A stretch of 64,000 nt of DNA from Nitrospirales bacterium LBB_01 (lineage in GTDB: Bacteria; Nitrospirota; Thermodesulfovibrionia; Thermodesulfovibrionales; Magnetobacteriaceae), in assembly GCA_004376055.2 (NCBI GenBank), contig CP049016.1, positions 1,550,001 through 1,614,000 on the forward strand, written 5' to 3'. The notes below the pieces were generated by a model. That model saw only the letters and a program-made list of their open reading frames with translations, did no database searches and was not told the origin of the DNA. This document shows positions 27,320 to 35,857 of the stretch, in pieces. The stretch's first letter is position 1; each line of letters begins with the position of its first letter. Made by a program: the position numbers and the translations under genes.

Positions 27320-27790
27320 TTCTACCCGTCTCAAACTTATCGTACAGTTTACCCTAAATGTTCTGATGCCCTCCGAACTGCTGCCGTTGCAAACATGCTG
27401 TGACTCTGACGCCGCTATCCCATCAGCTGCTGCTGTACTCATCGGTTCTCACCCGATCAGGCTTGTATGCAGGGGAACAACCTTAACGTATCAAACTCTT
27501 GTAACCAGTTGCTTTACAACGATTTCAGCTTTATCACCGTCGCCCTTATGCTAAATCAACCCCGTACAGCGACACCTTTTACCTCACCACCTACAAAATC
27601 AACACAGCCGTAATGGTGCCCTCATTTGCTCTATCATCCTTGCGCAGAGACCCCAGCACATAAATAACTTTTAAGAAATCGGAGGCTCCGCTGTCAATAA
27701 TAATCTCCTACCATAAGCCCAGTCTGTCTTTGCAGAAAAGGCGCACAAAAGCCCGCCACTATCCACTGTGTATTTATCAATTTAAGTCTC
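27320..27790 (-). pseudogene. inverted damaged copy of the FAD-protein gene
   Basis: The reverse complement follows 22675 down to 22070 but is ~130 bp shorter; fragments include the end GGTAAACTGTACGATAAG and the ribosome-site region before TTG. Confidence 0.7.
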
Positions 27791-27799
27791 ACCTCTAAA

Positions 27800-28375
27800 G
27801 TGTAACTATTGTCTTGTTCCTACACTTAATCTGCTCGGTGCAATCTTCAACTTTAAGATGGTGGGTTTTCACCATGTGCCAGCCACAAGCAACATCGTCC
27901 CTGCGCGATTAACGAAAGCAGGACACTTGCACGAATGTTAAGGGACAACTTACTGCCAACATGCTTTTGTTCCGCCTTTCTTTACTCCAGTGGCGCTCTC
28001 CAGCCCTCTATTGCCATACGTGCCGGGCACGGAACCTTGCTTTCCTCATCCACAATCATAATACTACAAAGACTCACATTACACTTGTTTAACTAAAACA
28101 GCACTCTACGTATTGCTTTTAACTTCTTTGTAAAAAGAACACTCTGAGCAGTCTTTCAATTTTTTAGTGTGGCACAATGATTTTTCTGAACCCGCTACAA
28201 GCCAGCACCGTCTCCCGCGTGTCCAATGTACAGGACACTTACAATAAACATTAGGCGGGCAGCTTTTGTACTGCCAAAGATGCTTAGCGTGCTCATTCCC
28301 CAATGAGAAAACGCCTTCTCAACCTCTATTGCCATGCGTGCGACATGGTATTTTCTTCTTTTCTTTCCACCTATG
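27800..28375 (-). pseudogene. inverted damaged copies of both two-CW genes
   Basis: The reverse complement follows 22050 down to 21390. Gene 1 survives as an internal piece with KSCPPNVYCKCP and KLKDCSECSFYKEV; gene 2 is broken in several places. Confidence 0.75.
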
Positions 28376-28389
28376 GAACTATTATATCA

Positions 28390-29070
28390 GAGTTTTATGA
28401 TAAGAAACAGCTGAGGGTGTCAAATTATCTTTAGTTTGGTTTGGATATTGGCCATTTTCCGGCAGTTTTAGAAAAAGTCTTGTAGAATAATCTATCTTAA
28501 CAACAGTTTTTTAATTTACACGTGAGCAGATGTCCGCCTTTAGCCCTGTCATCTGATATAAATGAAAGTGAAAACCGGTGATGCCAGCTCCTTTCATAAA
28601 TTCGGGAAAAAAACCCAGTATATGCCGTTTACATTTTCATAATCAAACACAGTTTGCCCTTAACGGCTTCTAAAAGACCGGGTACTTTTTTCTGAGCGTA
28701 CACTTGATTTACTTTTTCAAATATACCGTCCATTTGGCATAGAATATACTCCATGAGGAAAGGTTTGCTAATCTCAGCGATAACATTCACAAGATGTTTT
28801 GTTTATATCAAATACGTGTCGGATTGAAAATATCATACTGCGAAAGGATAGTGTTCAGTGGACAGGATACAACGCCGTACTTTTTATCTGATAAAATTTA
28901 CCGTCAATTGCAATCATTCCCGTCAAGACTGTCAAAGTGCCAAGACCGAAATCACCATGCTCTTTTAATTCACTAAACTCTACAAATGCCTCGTATGACT
29001 TATAAGTCATCAAGAGTTGTGATAAATTGTATTGTTTGCAGAATTAAGTGATTGCAAGCCGGTTAATATT
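28390..29070 (-). pseudogene. inverted damaged copy of budA
   Basis: The reverse complement follows 21370 down to ~20645, then switches orientation at ~29071, where direct-orientation budA sequence (from ~20842) begins. This fold-back has no spacer. Confidence 0.75.
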
Positions 29071-29590
29071 AAGATAAAAAGTGACGGCGTTGTGTATCCT
29101 GTCTCACTGAACACTAAAACTCCTTTCGCAGATATGATATTTTTCAATGCCGACACGTTATTTGATATAAACAAAGAGACATCTTGTGAGGATGTTATCG
29201 CTGAGATTAGCAAACGGCTTTCCTCATGGAGTATATTCTATGCCATAAGGGTGACGGTATATTTGAAAAGTAAAGATCAGGAGTGTACCGGCTCAGAAAA
29301 CCGTATCCCGGTCTTTTAGAAGCCGTTAAGGGTCAAACTGTGTTTGATTATGAAAATGTAAACGGCACTATACTGGGTTTTTGGTTCCCTGAATTTATGA
29401 AAGGAGCTGGCATCACCGGTTTTCACTTTCATTTTATATCAGATGACAGGGCTAAAGGCGGACATCTGCTCACGTGTAAATTAAAAAAGCTGTTGTTAAG
29501 ATAGATTATTCTACAAGACTTTTCTAAAACTGCCGGAAAATGGCCAATATCCAAACCAAACTAAAGATAATTTGACACCCTCAGCTGTTT
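29071..29590 (+). pseudogene. direct copy of budA 3' two-thirds, frameshifted
   Basis: Encodes KSDGVVYPVSLNTKTPFADM onward, then one-base losses (GGGTGGACGG to GGGTGACGG, AAAAAACCG to AAAACCG) shift the frame. Confidence 0.8.
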
Positions 29591-29625
29591 CTTATCACTA
29601 AAACTCTGATATAATAGTTCCATAG

Positions 29626-29914
29626 GTGGAAAGGGAAAAGAAGAAAATACCATGTCCTGCACGCATGGCAATAGAGGGGCTTGAGAAGGCGTTTTCTCAT
29701 TGGGGAATAGAGCACGCTCAAAAGCAGTCGTGTTGGCAGTACAAAGCTGCCCGCCTAATGTTTATTGTAAGTGTCCTGCCTACATTGGACACGCAGGAGA
29801 CGGTGCTGGCTTGTAGCGGGTTCTTTTAGCAGCAAAATCCTTATTGTGACCACACTAAAAATTGAAAGACTGCTCAGAGTGTTCTTTTTACAAAGAAGTT
29901 AAAAGCAATACGTA
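29626..29914 (+). pseudogene. direct copy of two-CW gene 1 with homopolymer losses
   Basis: Identical to 21401-21694 except for single-base losses, all in runs: AAAAGCTGCC to AAAGCTGCC, CAGGGAGACGG to CAGGAGACGG, GCAAAAATCC to GCAAAATCC, CTAAAAAATTG to CTAAAAATTG. Confidence 0.85.
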
Positions 29915-29969
29915 GAGTGCTGTTTTAGTTAAACAAGTGTAATGTGAGTCTTTGTAGTATAATATGATT

Positions 29970-30264
29970 GTGGATGAGGAGCAAGGTTCCGTGCCCGGCA
30001 CGTATGGCAATAGAGTGGCTGGAGAGCGCTTTACTAACTGGAGTAAAGAAAAGGCGGAACAAAAGTCATGTTGGCAGGTAATAGGTTGTCCCTTTAACAT
30101 TCGTTGCAAGTGTCCTGCTTTCGTTAATCGCGCAGGAGACGATGTTGGCTTGTGGCTGGCACTATGGGTGAAAACCCATTCTGTACTCATCTTACAAAGT
30201 TGAAAGATTGCACCGAGTGTTCTTTTACATAGAGATTAAGTGTATAAAGGAACAAGACAAATAG
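29970..30264 (+). pseudogene. direct copy of two-CW gene 2 with homopolymer losses
   Basis: Identical to 21749-22048 except for losses such as GAGGAAAGC to GAGGAGC, GCTTTTACT to GCTTTACT and TCTTTTTACA to TCTTTTACA. Sequence becomes exact after ~30231. Confidence 0.85.
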
Positions 30265-30290
30265 TTACACTTTAGGAGGTGAGACTTAAA

Positions 30291-30890
30291 TTGGATAAAT
30301 ACACAGTGGCAATAATAGGTGGAGGGGTGGCGGGGCTTTCGTGTGCGCTTACTTTGGCCTCTGCAAAAGACAAGGGTGACTGGGCTTATGGTAGGAGATA
30401 TATTGTAATTGACAGCGGAGCCTCCGATTTACTTAAGGCAAAGTTATTTAATGTGCCTGGGGTTGCTCTGGGCGAAAGCGGCAAGGATGTATTAGAGCAA
30501 ATCAGAGGGCAGATAAACCATTACGGCTGTGTTGATTTTGTAGGTGGTGAGGTAAAAGGTGTCGCTGGTACACGGGGTGATTTTAGCATAAGACTAAGGG
30601 ACGACGGTGATATTAAAGCTGAAATCGTTGTAATAGCAACTGGTTACAAGAGCTTTGAGATAGATATTAACGGGCTTAAGGTTGTTCCCCATAAGCATAC
30701 AAGTAAACCTGATCGGGTTATGATAGAAACCGATGAGTACAGCATGGCAGCTGATGGGATATACATAGCGGGGACTTTGTCAGGAGTCAGCAGCATGTTT
30801 GCAACGGCAGCAGGTTCGGGAGTTCAATCGGCATGCAGCATTTTATCAACATTTAGCGGTAAACCTACTATTGTACACGATAAGGTTTGA
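30291..30890 (+). CDS. exact second copy of the single-domain FAD protein
   Basis: Same protein as 22075-22674, inside the exact ~990-bp repeat at an offset of 8216 bp. It has the same TTG start and AGGAGG site. If the block is an artefact, this is the one true gene counted twice. Confidence 0.6.
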   Translation: MDKYTVAIIGGGVAGLSCALTLASAKDKGDWAYGRRYIVIDSGASDLLKAKLFNVPGVALGESGKDVLEQIRGQINHYGCVDFVGGEVKGVAGTRGDFSIRLRDDGDIKAEIVVIATGYKSFEIDINGLKVVPHKHTSKPDRVMIETDEYSMAADGIYIAGTLSGVSSMFATAAGSGVQSACSILSTFSGKPTIVHDKV

Positions 30891-30916
30891 GACGGGTAGA
30901 AGACTAATTATAAGAT

Positions 30917-31133
30917 CAGGGCAAACGCATTTCACAGGAAATAATAATATATTGCCAATGCAGTGTAGCTTCGGTAAAAAACTGGATTCCTGCCTGCGCA
31001 GGAATGACAAAAAAAAGACATATCCTTCCTTGTCATTCCCGCCTCCGAGCGGGAATCCAGTCCTTTTCTCTAAAAATTCTGCCTTGCAACAGAGAAGTCT
31101 TTTGCTGCTTTTTTCTCTAATGCGTTTGCCCTG
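30917..31133. mobile_element. MITE-like element, copy 3 (duplicate of copy 2)
   Basis: Matches 22701-22917 and has the same flanking TTATAAGAT repeats, as expected if this is the same genomic copy represented twice. Confidence 0.8.
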
Positions 31134-31151
31134 TTATAAGATATTGTGCTA

Positions 31152-31180
31152 TTGACAAATAATAAACAGATTTGTGTTAT
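31152..31180 (+). promoter_or_regulatory. sigma-70-type promoter
   Basis: TTGACA (31152-31157), 17-nt spacer, TGTTAT (31175-31180), in the gap between the MITE and the gene at 31235. An overlapping TATAAT sits 3 nt downstream. Confidence 0.55.
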
Positions 31181-31234
31181 AATTAATTACTGGGTTTGGA
31201 GTTATCATAGTGAACAAGAGAGGGGAAACTTAAA

Positions 31235-31564
31235 ATGGAGGATAAGGTGAAGATAGAACAGAATCCGGCAGCAGGCGCACAAGGGGCGGCAAATCAGAAG
31301 AGAAAGACTGCTAAAGGTCTTAAAAGCAGCAGCGAAAATCAGCAGGATGTTAGCTCTAAAACGGATGCTTACACACTGGATATAAAGAGCCAGACAACAA
31401 CTGCCGAATCAAGCATTACATCAGAGTCACAGGCTACCAGTTCCGCATACGGCTTAAAAGAAGCGATGCTTAAAAATCCGACACTTTCCTATAATTCTTT
31501 GGCTTTTGATAACACGAGGGTTTCCGCTTTGCTTGGCGCTATAGCGTCAGACCAGGCGGCATAG
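31235..31564 (+). CDS. small low-complexity protein of unknown function
   Basis: 109 residues, rich in Ser, Thr, Gln, Ala and Lys, probably disordered for the first ~80 residues (NPAAGAQGAANQKRKTAKGL, SSENQQDVSSKTDAY). It ends with a more ordered stretch (LSYNSLAFDNTRVSALLGAI). No family recognised. AGAGGGGA precedes the ATG. A different ORF overlaps its 3' end on the opposite strand. This is the intact version of the broken copies at 23016 and 26830. Confidence 0.55.
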   Translation: MEDKVKIEQNPAAGAQGAANQKRKTAKGLKSSSENQQDVSSKTDAYTLDIKSQTTTAESSITSESQATSSAYGLKEAMLKNPTLSYNSLAFDNTRVSALLGAIASDQAA

Positions 31565-31676
31565 GCTTTTTCTGTCAGAAATACTTCATGGCCTTTAATG
31601 CACAAGGCGGCGGAACCGTCTATAGCAGCTAAAACCACGCCAGTTGTTGTGTTTAAAAAGTCAACAGAAAAGACAT

Positions 31677-31883
31677 TTAATCGAGTTTTGTTACATTTGT
31701 GGCTTTTTGGCCTCTGTCCTCGTCAACAAGATCAAATGAGACACTTTGTCCCTCTCTCAGGGTTTTAAACCCACTCCCTTGAATTGATGAAAAGTGAACA
31801 AATACGTCGCCTCCATCTTCTTTCTGGATAAAACCATACCCCTTAGCCTCATTAAACCATTTTACCTTACCAGTTTGTGACAT
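31677..31883 (-). CDS. cold-shock domain protein
   Basis: 68-residue CspA-type nucleic-acid-binding protein. It carries both RNA-binding motifs, KGYGFI and VFVHFS, in [20 protein letters not shown] and later [12 protein letters not shown]. Such proteins act as RNA chaperones. ATG 31883 has GGGAGG 11 nt upstream; a TTG at 31919 would add 12 atypical residues. It is downstream of panD on the same strand (118-nt gap). Confidence 0.93.
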   Translation of the reverse strand: MSQTGKVKWFNEAKGYGFIQKEDGGDVFVHFSSIQGSGFKTLREGQSVSFDLVDEDRGQKATNVTKLD

Positions 31884-32001
31884 CTCTGAAAATACCTCCC
31901 TTGTTTTTCTATTGCCCAAAAAAAGCCGTCATTATGTTATACCCATTTCTTGTTTCCTAAGTCAAGGAAATTTTTTGTACTCTTTTATAGATTAATGTCT
32001 A

Positions 32002-32355
32002 TTACTTTAACGGCTTATTGTCATCCGATAGCACAATAATTTTTGGTTCGTAGTTTTTCGGAATTTCATCCTCAGCAAAGTAGGCAAAGCTAAAAATAAT
32101 TATCTTGTCCCCAACAACGCCTCTTCGTGCGGCAGCTCCGTTTAAACATATCTCCCCTGAGCCACGCTTTCCCGGGATTAAATACGTCTCAAACCGCTGG
32201 CCATTATTTACGTTACTTATAAGCACCCTCTCATATTGGTACATTCCGGCTAAATCCATGAGATCCTCATCAACCGTAAGACTTCCCGAATAAAGAATAT
32301 TGGCCTCCGTAACCCTTGCCATGTGAAGCTTTGCCCTTAACATACATCTGTACAT
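32002..32355 (-). CDS. panD: aspartate 1-decarboxylase proenzyme
   Basis: Makes beta-alanine for pantothenate and CoA synthesis. It is a pyruvoyl enzyme cleaved between Gly24 and Ser25: the site is visible in ILYSGSLTVDED, with Ser at residue 25. Also LAGMYQYERVLISNVNNGQR with the conserved Tyr, and GAAARRGVVGDKIIIFSFA. 117 residues is typical. The N-terminus MYRCMLRAKLHMARVTEAN aligns with the usual MLRTMLKSKIHRATVTEAN pattern. Confidence 0.95.
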   Translation of the reverse strand: MYRCMLRAKLHMARVTEANILYSGSLTVDEDLMDLAGMYQYERVLISNVNNGQRFETYLIPGKRGSGEICLNGAAARRGVVGDKIIIFSFAYFAEDEIPKNYEPKIIVLSDDNKPLK

Positions 32356-32519
32356 TTTAACGCTTACCTCTTGTCATTAAGTTTACTTTCTACGACCGCA
32401 GCCGCTTAACCCTCTCTCTGTAACCTATAATACCAAATATTGCAGATGTAATGCAAAATTAATACGTTTAAATTATTTTTACAAAAATGTTATAATGCCT
32501 ATCGGGTAAGTTTGAGAGC

Positions 32520-32906
32520 ATGATTAAAAAAATTTTGATAGTGGATGATTCAACGTCCTCTCGCTTTTTTCTTAAGGCCAGTCTTCCCAAAGAAGTTGAG
32601 TATGAGATTTTTGAAGCTGAAAACGGACTGATTGCCCTTGAAAAATTTAAAGAGTTTCGGCCTGATGTTGTTTTTATGGATTTAACAATGCCGGTAATGG
32701 ATGGGTTACAAAGCCTTGAGGAAATTTTAAAAGTTGACAGAAACGCTACAGTTGTCATAGTCACAGCCGATATTCAAAAAAAGACAGTCCAGCGGGCTAT
32801 GGATTTGGGAGCATTTACTCTTATCGCTAAACCTATAAAGAAGGATAAGATTGAAAACGTTGTTTCTATAATTAATAAAATTAAAAATCCCGAAAATGCC
32901 GTATGA
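32520..32906 (+). CDS. single-domain response regulator (CheY-like)
   Basis: 128 residues, a receiver domain only. The acidic pair is in ILIVDDSTSSR, the phospho-acceptor Asp in VVFMDLTMPVMDG, the Thr in IVTAD and the Lys in IAKPIKKD. It overlaps the next gene (CheC-like) by 4 bp, and that gene overlaps the PAS-GGDEF gene by 4 bp. This three-gene operon suggests phospho-signalling, phosphatase control and c-di-GMP output in one unit. Confidence 0.92.
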   Translation: MIKKILIVDDSTSSRFFLKASLPKEVEYEIFEAENGLIALEKFKEFRPDVVFMDLTMPVMDGLQSLEEILKVDRNATVVIVTADIQKKTVQRAMDLGAFTLIAKPIKKDKIENVVSIINKIKNPENAV

Positions 32907-33550
32907 GGGAAAAACAGGATAAAATATTCACACCGCTTGAGATAGATACACTTCAGGAGATAATGAATATTGCCTTTGGACAGGCTGCCGCCGAGCTTTC
33001 CGAGATTATTAACATTATGGTAGTTTTAAGCGTGCCAACTTTAAAAGTTTTTGATGCTTACGACTTACATAGGTACATCACAAACGAAATAAAGGACTTT
33101 GACTCATGCAATATCGTACAGCAGGACTATATCGGTAATTCAAAGGGTATTGCCTTTTTGATATTTTCGCATAGCTCCAAAGAGGAGCTGATTTCTCTTT
33201 TTCAACCAGACAATCACCTCACCTACACATCTGACTTAATAACTGAAACAGAAAAGGAAATTTTCACAGAAATAGGGAATATTCTTATTGGGGCATGTAT
33301 AGGGAAAATGTCGGAACTTTTGAACGACAACGTTCAGTTTCTTCCACCAAGATGCTCTATCGGCAAGGCTTTCAGCTCGGTTTATAAAAGTGGTGCTTTT
33401 TTTAACGACCAGAGCTTTGCCATTTCACTAAAAACTGTCTTTACGTTTGAAGGACATCCTACTACCGGTTATTTATTTTTAGTGAACAGTCAGGAATCTG
33501 TCTCCAGCCTTAAAAAAGCTCTGGAGGATTTCTGGAAAGAATATGAATGA
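32903..33550 (+). CDS. CheC-family phosphatase-like protein
   Basis: 215 residues with two CheC/CheX signatures: LQEIMNIAFGQAAAELSEI near residue 18 and EIFTEIGNILIGACIGKMSE near residue 120. Each holds the E...N pair that CheC and CheX use to hydrolyse CheY-phosphate. The likely target is the receiver encoded just before it. No CheD gene is adjacent. It differs from chemotaxis CheC only in context: no che genes are seen here. Confidence 0.82.
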   Translation: MREKQDKIFTPLEIDTLQEIMNIAFGQAAAELSEIINIMVVLSVPTLKVFDAYDLHRYITNEIKDFDSCNIVQQDYIGNSKGIAFLIFSHSSKEELISLFQPDNHLTYTSDLITETEKEIFTEIGNILIGACIGKMSELLNDNVQFLPPRCSIGKAFSSVYKSGAFFNDQSFAISLKTVFTFEGHPTTGYLFLVNSQESVSSLKKALEDFWKEYE

Positions 33551-34455
33551 ATACTGATAACATTCTTAATCTTATAAACATGGGCATCGTCATTCTGGAC
33601 AGAGACTACAATGTTACCTTTTGGAACCGATGGATTTCTCTCAATACCGGTGTTAAGGAGGAGCATATTCTTGGCAAGTCCATAATAGATGTGTATCCTA
33701 ATTTAGATAATAACAGTTTTTTAAGGAACTTAAAATCGGTGCTGACCTTTGGCAATGTCGTGTTTCTCTCCCAAAAACTGCATAACTACCTGTTTCCGAT
33801 AAAACTTTCCGGCAGTTACGCAGCTCAGCTTGAATTTATGCAGCAAAGCTGTGTAATCATGCCACTTAGAGACAAAGACTCAAAAATAACCAACATTGTT
33901 ATTACAGTGTCTGACGTTACTGAAAATGTCTGTTACGAAAAGCAGCTTTATGAGATGAATATCAAAGACTCCCTAACCGGCATATACAACCGAGGTTTTT
34001 TTGATATTCGCTATGAGGAGGAATTTAGGCGGCATATAAGATACGCCAGACATTTGTCGTTGATTGTTTTTGACGTGGATTACTTTAAGAAAATTAATGA
34101 TGGCTTTGGTCATCAATGCGGAGATTTAGTTTTAAAGAACATTGCATTGACCAGCCTTAAAGTTATTCGGGATATGGATATTCTGGCAAGGGTAGGGGGC
34201 GAGGAGTTCTGCTGCATACTTCCTGAAACTACTACAGAAGGCGCTATCACTATAGCTGAAAGACTGCGCTGTGAGGTATCTGAAATGACAAGCACATACA
34301 ACAATACCCCCGTAAAAGTTACGATAAGCCTTGGCGTCGCTGAGCTAAACAGCTCTATGGAGAGCAAAGAGCTGTTGTTTGAACTTGCCGACTCAGCTCT
34401 TTATGATGCTAAACGCTCCGGCAGAAACAGGGTTATATATAAAAGCCAACATTAA
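33547..34455 (+). CDS. PAS-GGDEF diguanylate cyclase
   Basis: Makes cyclic-di-GMP. An N-terminal PAS domain (~1-125: IVILDRDYNVTFWNRWISLN, IVITVSDVTE) leads into a GGDEF domain (DSLTGIYNRGFFD, VFDVDYFKKINDGFG, ARVGGEEFCCILPET). The active-site motif is GGEEF, an active variant. RDMD lies 5 residues before it, so the inhibitory I-site is intact. It is last in the operon with a response regulator and a CheC-like protein. Confidence 0.92.
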   Translation: MNTDNILNLINMGIVILDRDYNVTFWNRWISLNTGVKEEHILGKSIIDVYPNLDNNSFLRNLKSVLTFGNVVFLSQKLHNYLFPIKLSGSYAAQLEFMQQSCVIMPLRDKDSKITNIVITVSDVTENVCYEKQLYEMNIKDSLTGIYNRGFFDIRYEEEFRRHIRYARHLSLIVFDVDYFKKINDGFGHQCGDLVLKNIALTSLKVIRDMDILARVGGEEFCCILPETTTEGAITIAERLRCEVSEMTSTYNNTPVKVTISLGVAELNSSMESKELLFELADSALYDAKRSGRNRVIYKSQH

Positions 34456-34479
34456 GTTGTGATGATTATTATTTTAATT

Positions 34480-34747
34480 ACCAATGCAGTTAACTCCGCT
34501 AATCAAAAACTGGATTCGCATTTTCATGGAAATTACAGAAAAAGTAAGTATTAATCCGCAGATGACACAGATGGACACAGATGAAGAAATCTGCGAGAAT
34601 CTGCGCAATCTGCGGATAGAATCCTTTCTCTGTATCCTTTATTATGATTTTTTGATGTTATAGAAAAACTTTTAAATACTATATATTTGAACTCCAATCA
34701 GTATTATATGGTAAAAACTCATCTGCCGGAGTTAACTCAATAAGCAT
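34480..34747. repeat. diverged composite repeat, relative of 15607-15840
   Basis: Left end AATGCAGTTAACTCCG, right end CGGAGTTAACTCAATAAGCA, with one remaining REP arm (AACTGGATTC). The middle differs and contains a local ATCCGCAGAT...ATCTGCGGAT pairing. It fills the gap 34456-34781. Confidence 0.6.
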
Positions 34748-34781
34748 TTTATTTTATGGTATATGTGTGGTCTGAAATAGC

Positions 34782-35702
34782 CTACTTGTGAGGCATTGGC
34801 GACTGGGTTGGTGTTGGTTTAGGAGGATGCACAGGTGTTGGTTGTGCCGATGGCGGTGGAGACGGCGGTGGCATTAGCTTAGGAGGCTGTACCGGTGTTG
34901 GTTGGGGTGACGGAGTTGGAGGGGGAGGGGGTGTAGGTGCCGGTTTAGGATTTGTCGTTGCCACAGGTGTTGGTAAAAGAATCCGAGCCGGTGGAGGCGC
35001 TGGCACAAGGGCAGGCTTAGGCGTTGGTATTAGTACTGGTGACGGTGTTTGTATTGAAGGATGTTGTAATACCTGCGCTGGTGATAAAATCCCAAAAAAG
35101 GAAGCCATAATCTGATCGATTGCGTCTATCTTTAATACAGTGCCGCCTGTAGTATCAGCAGTCAATAGGATACCAGCCAGATACTGATTATCTCTATCAG
35201 AAAAGTAAAAAGCGCTGCCGATTAAATTTGGCGTTATAGAAACATACTCAGCGCTGTCTGCTATAATGTGTATTGTATCAGCTGTTGCATTTCTTGTCAC
35301 TCTGACGGGTATTGTCGCTAAATCACCATTTTCTCCGGCAACTTTCAACACTCCGAGCTTCATAGTGTCTGCTAAGCTGCCTAAATCTGAGGGCACACTG
35401 TAGGCATAACAGCCGCCACTAACATTTTCCAGCACAATAACGGCAATATCACCGAGGTCTGATGACACTGGAAACCCAACTATCTTTCTGTTATCTGCAA
35501 AATAAACAGTCACCGGTCTATTGCTATTGCCAACTATATCTTTTGGCGTTATCACATAGCAATTATTTCCAACAGGCTTGGTAATTCCTCTCCCTGTATT
35601 TCCTGCCCTTATAAACACCTCATCGGCAAAAACATAAGAGGCGGTAAAAAAAATAAGACAAAAAATTATTAAAAATTTATTCCTTATAAGGCTTGCTTTC
35701 AC
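34782..35702 (-). CDS. exported protein with degenerate trypsin-like domain and Pro-rich tail
   Basis: 306 residues. A signal peptide (NKFLIIFCLIFFTASYVFA) is followed by a ~190-residue beta-rich domain whose order recalls trypsin-like proteases: CYVITPKDIV where the catalytic His would be, SDLGDIAVIVLE resembling the Asp motif, and LIGSAFYFS where Gly-Asn-Ser would be. The His and Ser motifs are not intact, so it is probably not an active protease. The last ~100 residues are a Pro-rich tail with repeated QPTPVQPPK / QPTPVHPPK units. The GTG start at 35702 has TATAAT 6 nt upstream and no Shine-Dalgarno. Confidence 0.6.
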   Translation of the reverse strand: MKASLIRNKFLIIFCLIFFTASYVFADEVFIRAGNTGRGITKPVGNNCYVITPKDIVGNSNRPVTVYFADNRKIVGFPVSSDLGDIAVIVLENVSGGCYAYSVPSDLGSLADTMKLGVLKVAGENGDLATIPVRVTRNATADTIHIIADSAEYVSITPNLIGSAFYFSDRDNQYLAGILLTADTTGGTVLKIDAIDQIMASFFGILSPAQVLQHPSIQTPSPVLIPTPKPALVPAPPPARILLPTPVATTNPKPAPTPPPPPTPSPQPTPVQPPKLMPPPSPPPSAQPTPVHPPKPTPTQSPMPHK

Positions 35703-35708
35703 AAACGT

Positions 35709-35714
35709 ATTATA
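35709..35714 (-). promoter_or_regulatory. -10 box at leaderless start
   Basis: TATAAT on the minus strand followed by ACGTTT and GTG at 35702. Confidence 0.4.
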
Positions 35715-35857
35715 CCATTTATAAAATATGAGCGCTTTGATTATATTTTTTTTCGTGAGGCAAGGAAATTTTATGTGATGTTTTGTTAAAATCACACTAT
35801 GTACAGGTTAACTGCTTTTGTTTTCAAACAGAGTTGTGGGACTCATAAAATGCCTTT

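Larger units (their letters stand above)
23004..31219. other. probable assembly artefact: chained error-rich copies of flanking loci
   Basis: Everything here is recognisable as a copy of sequence that is intact at 17.6-18.6, 20.6-23.0 or 31.2-32.8 kb. Segments alternate in orientation: direct (23.0-24.4), inverted (24.5-25.0), direct (25.0-25.9), inverted (25.9-29.07), direct (29.07-31.2). The copies have many short deletions, mainly in homopolymers, so genes break everywhere except in the last ~990 bp, which repeats 22016-23003 exactly at an offset of 8216 bp. Deleting 8216 bp restores an intact locus. Best read as a chimeric, unpolished long-read insertion. Confidence 0.8.

Noticed and set aside
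27366-28976. Small open frames with no match to anything
   Set aside because: They fall in damaged inverted copies of the FAD, two-CW and budA genes and are frame-shift products.
23004-31219. A large true inverted repeat or composite transposon
   Set aside because: No transposase or target duplication bounds it, the copies differ mainly by run-length deletions, and removing 8216 bp restores an intact locus, so an artefact explains more.
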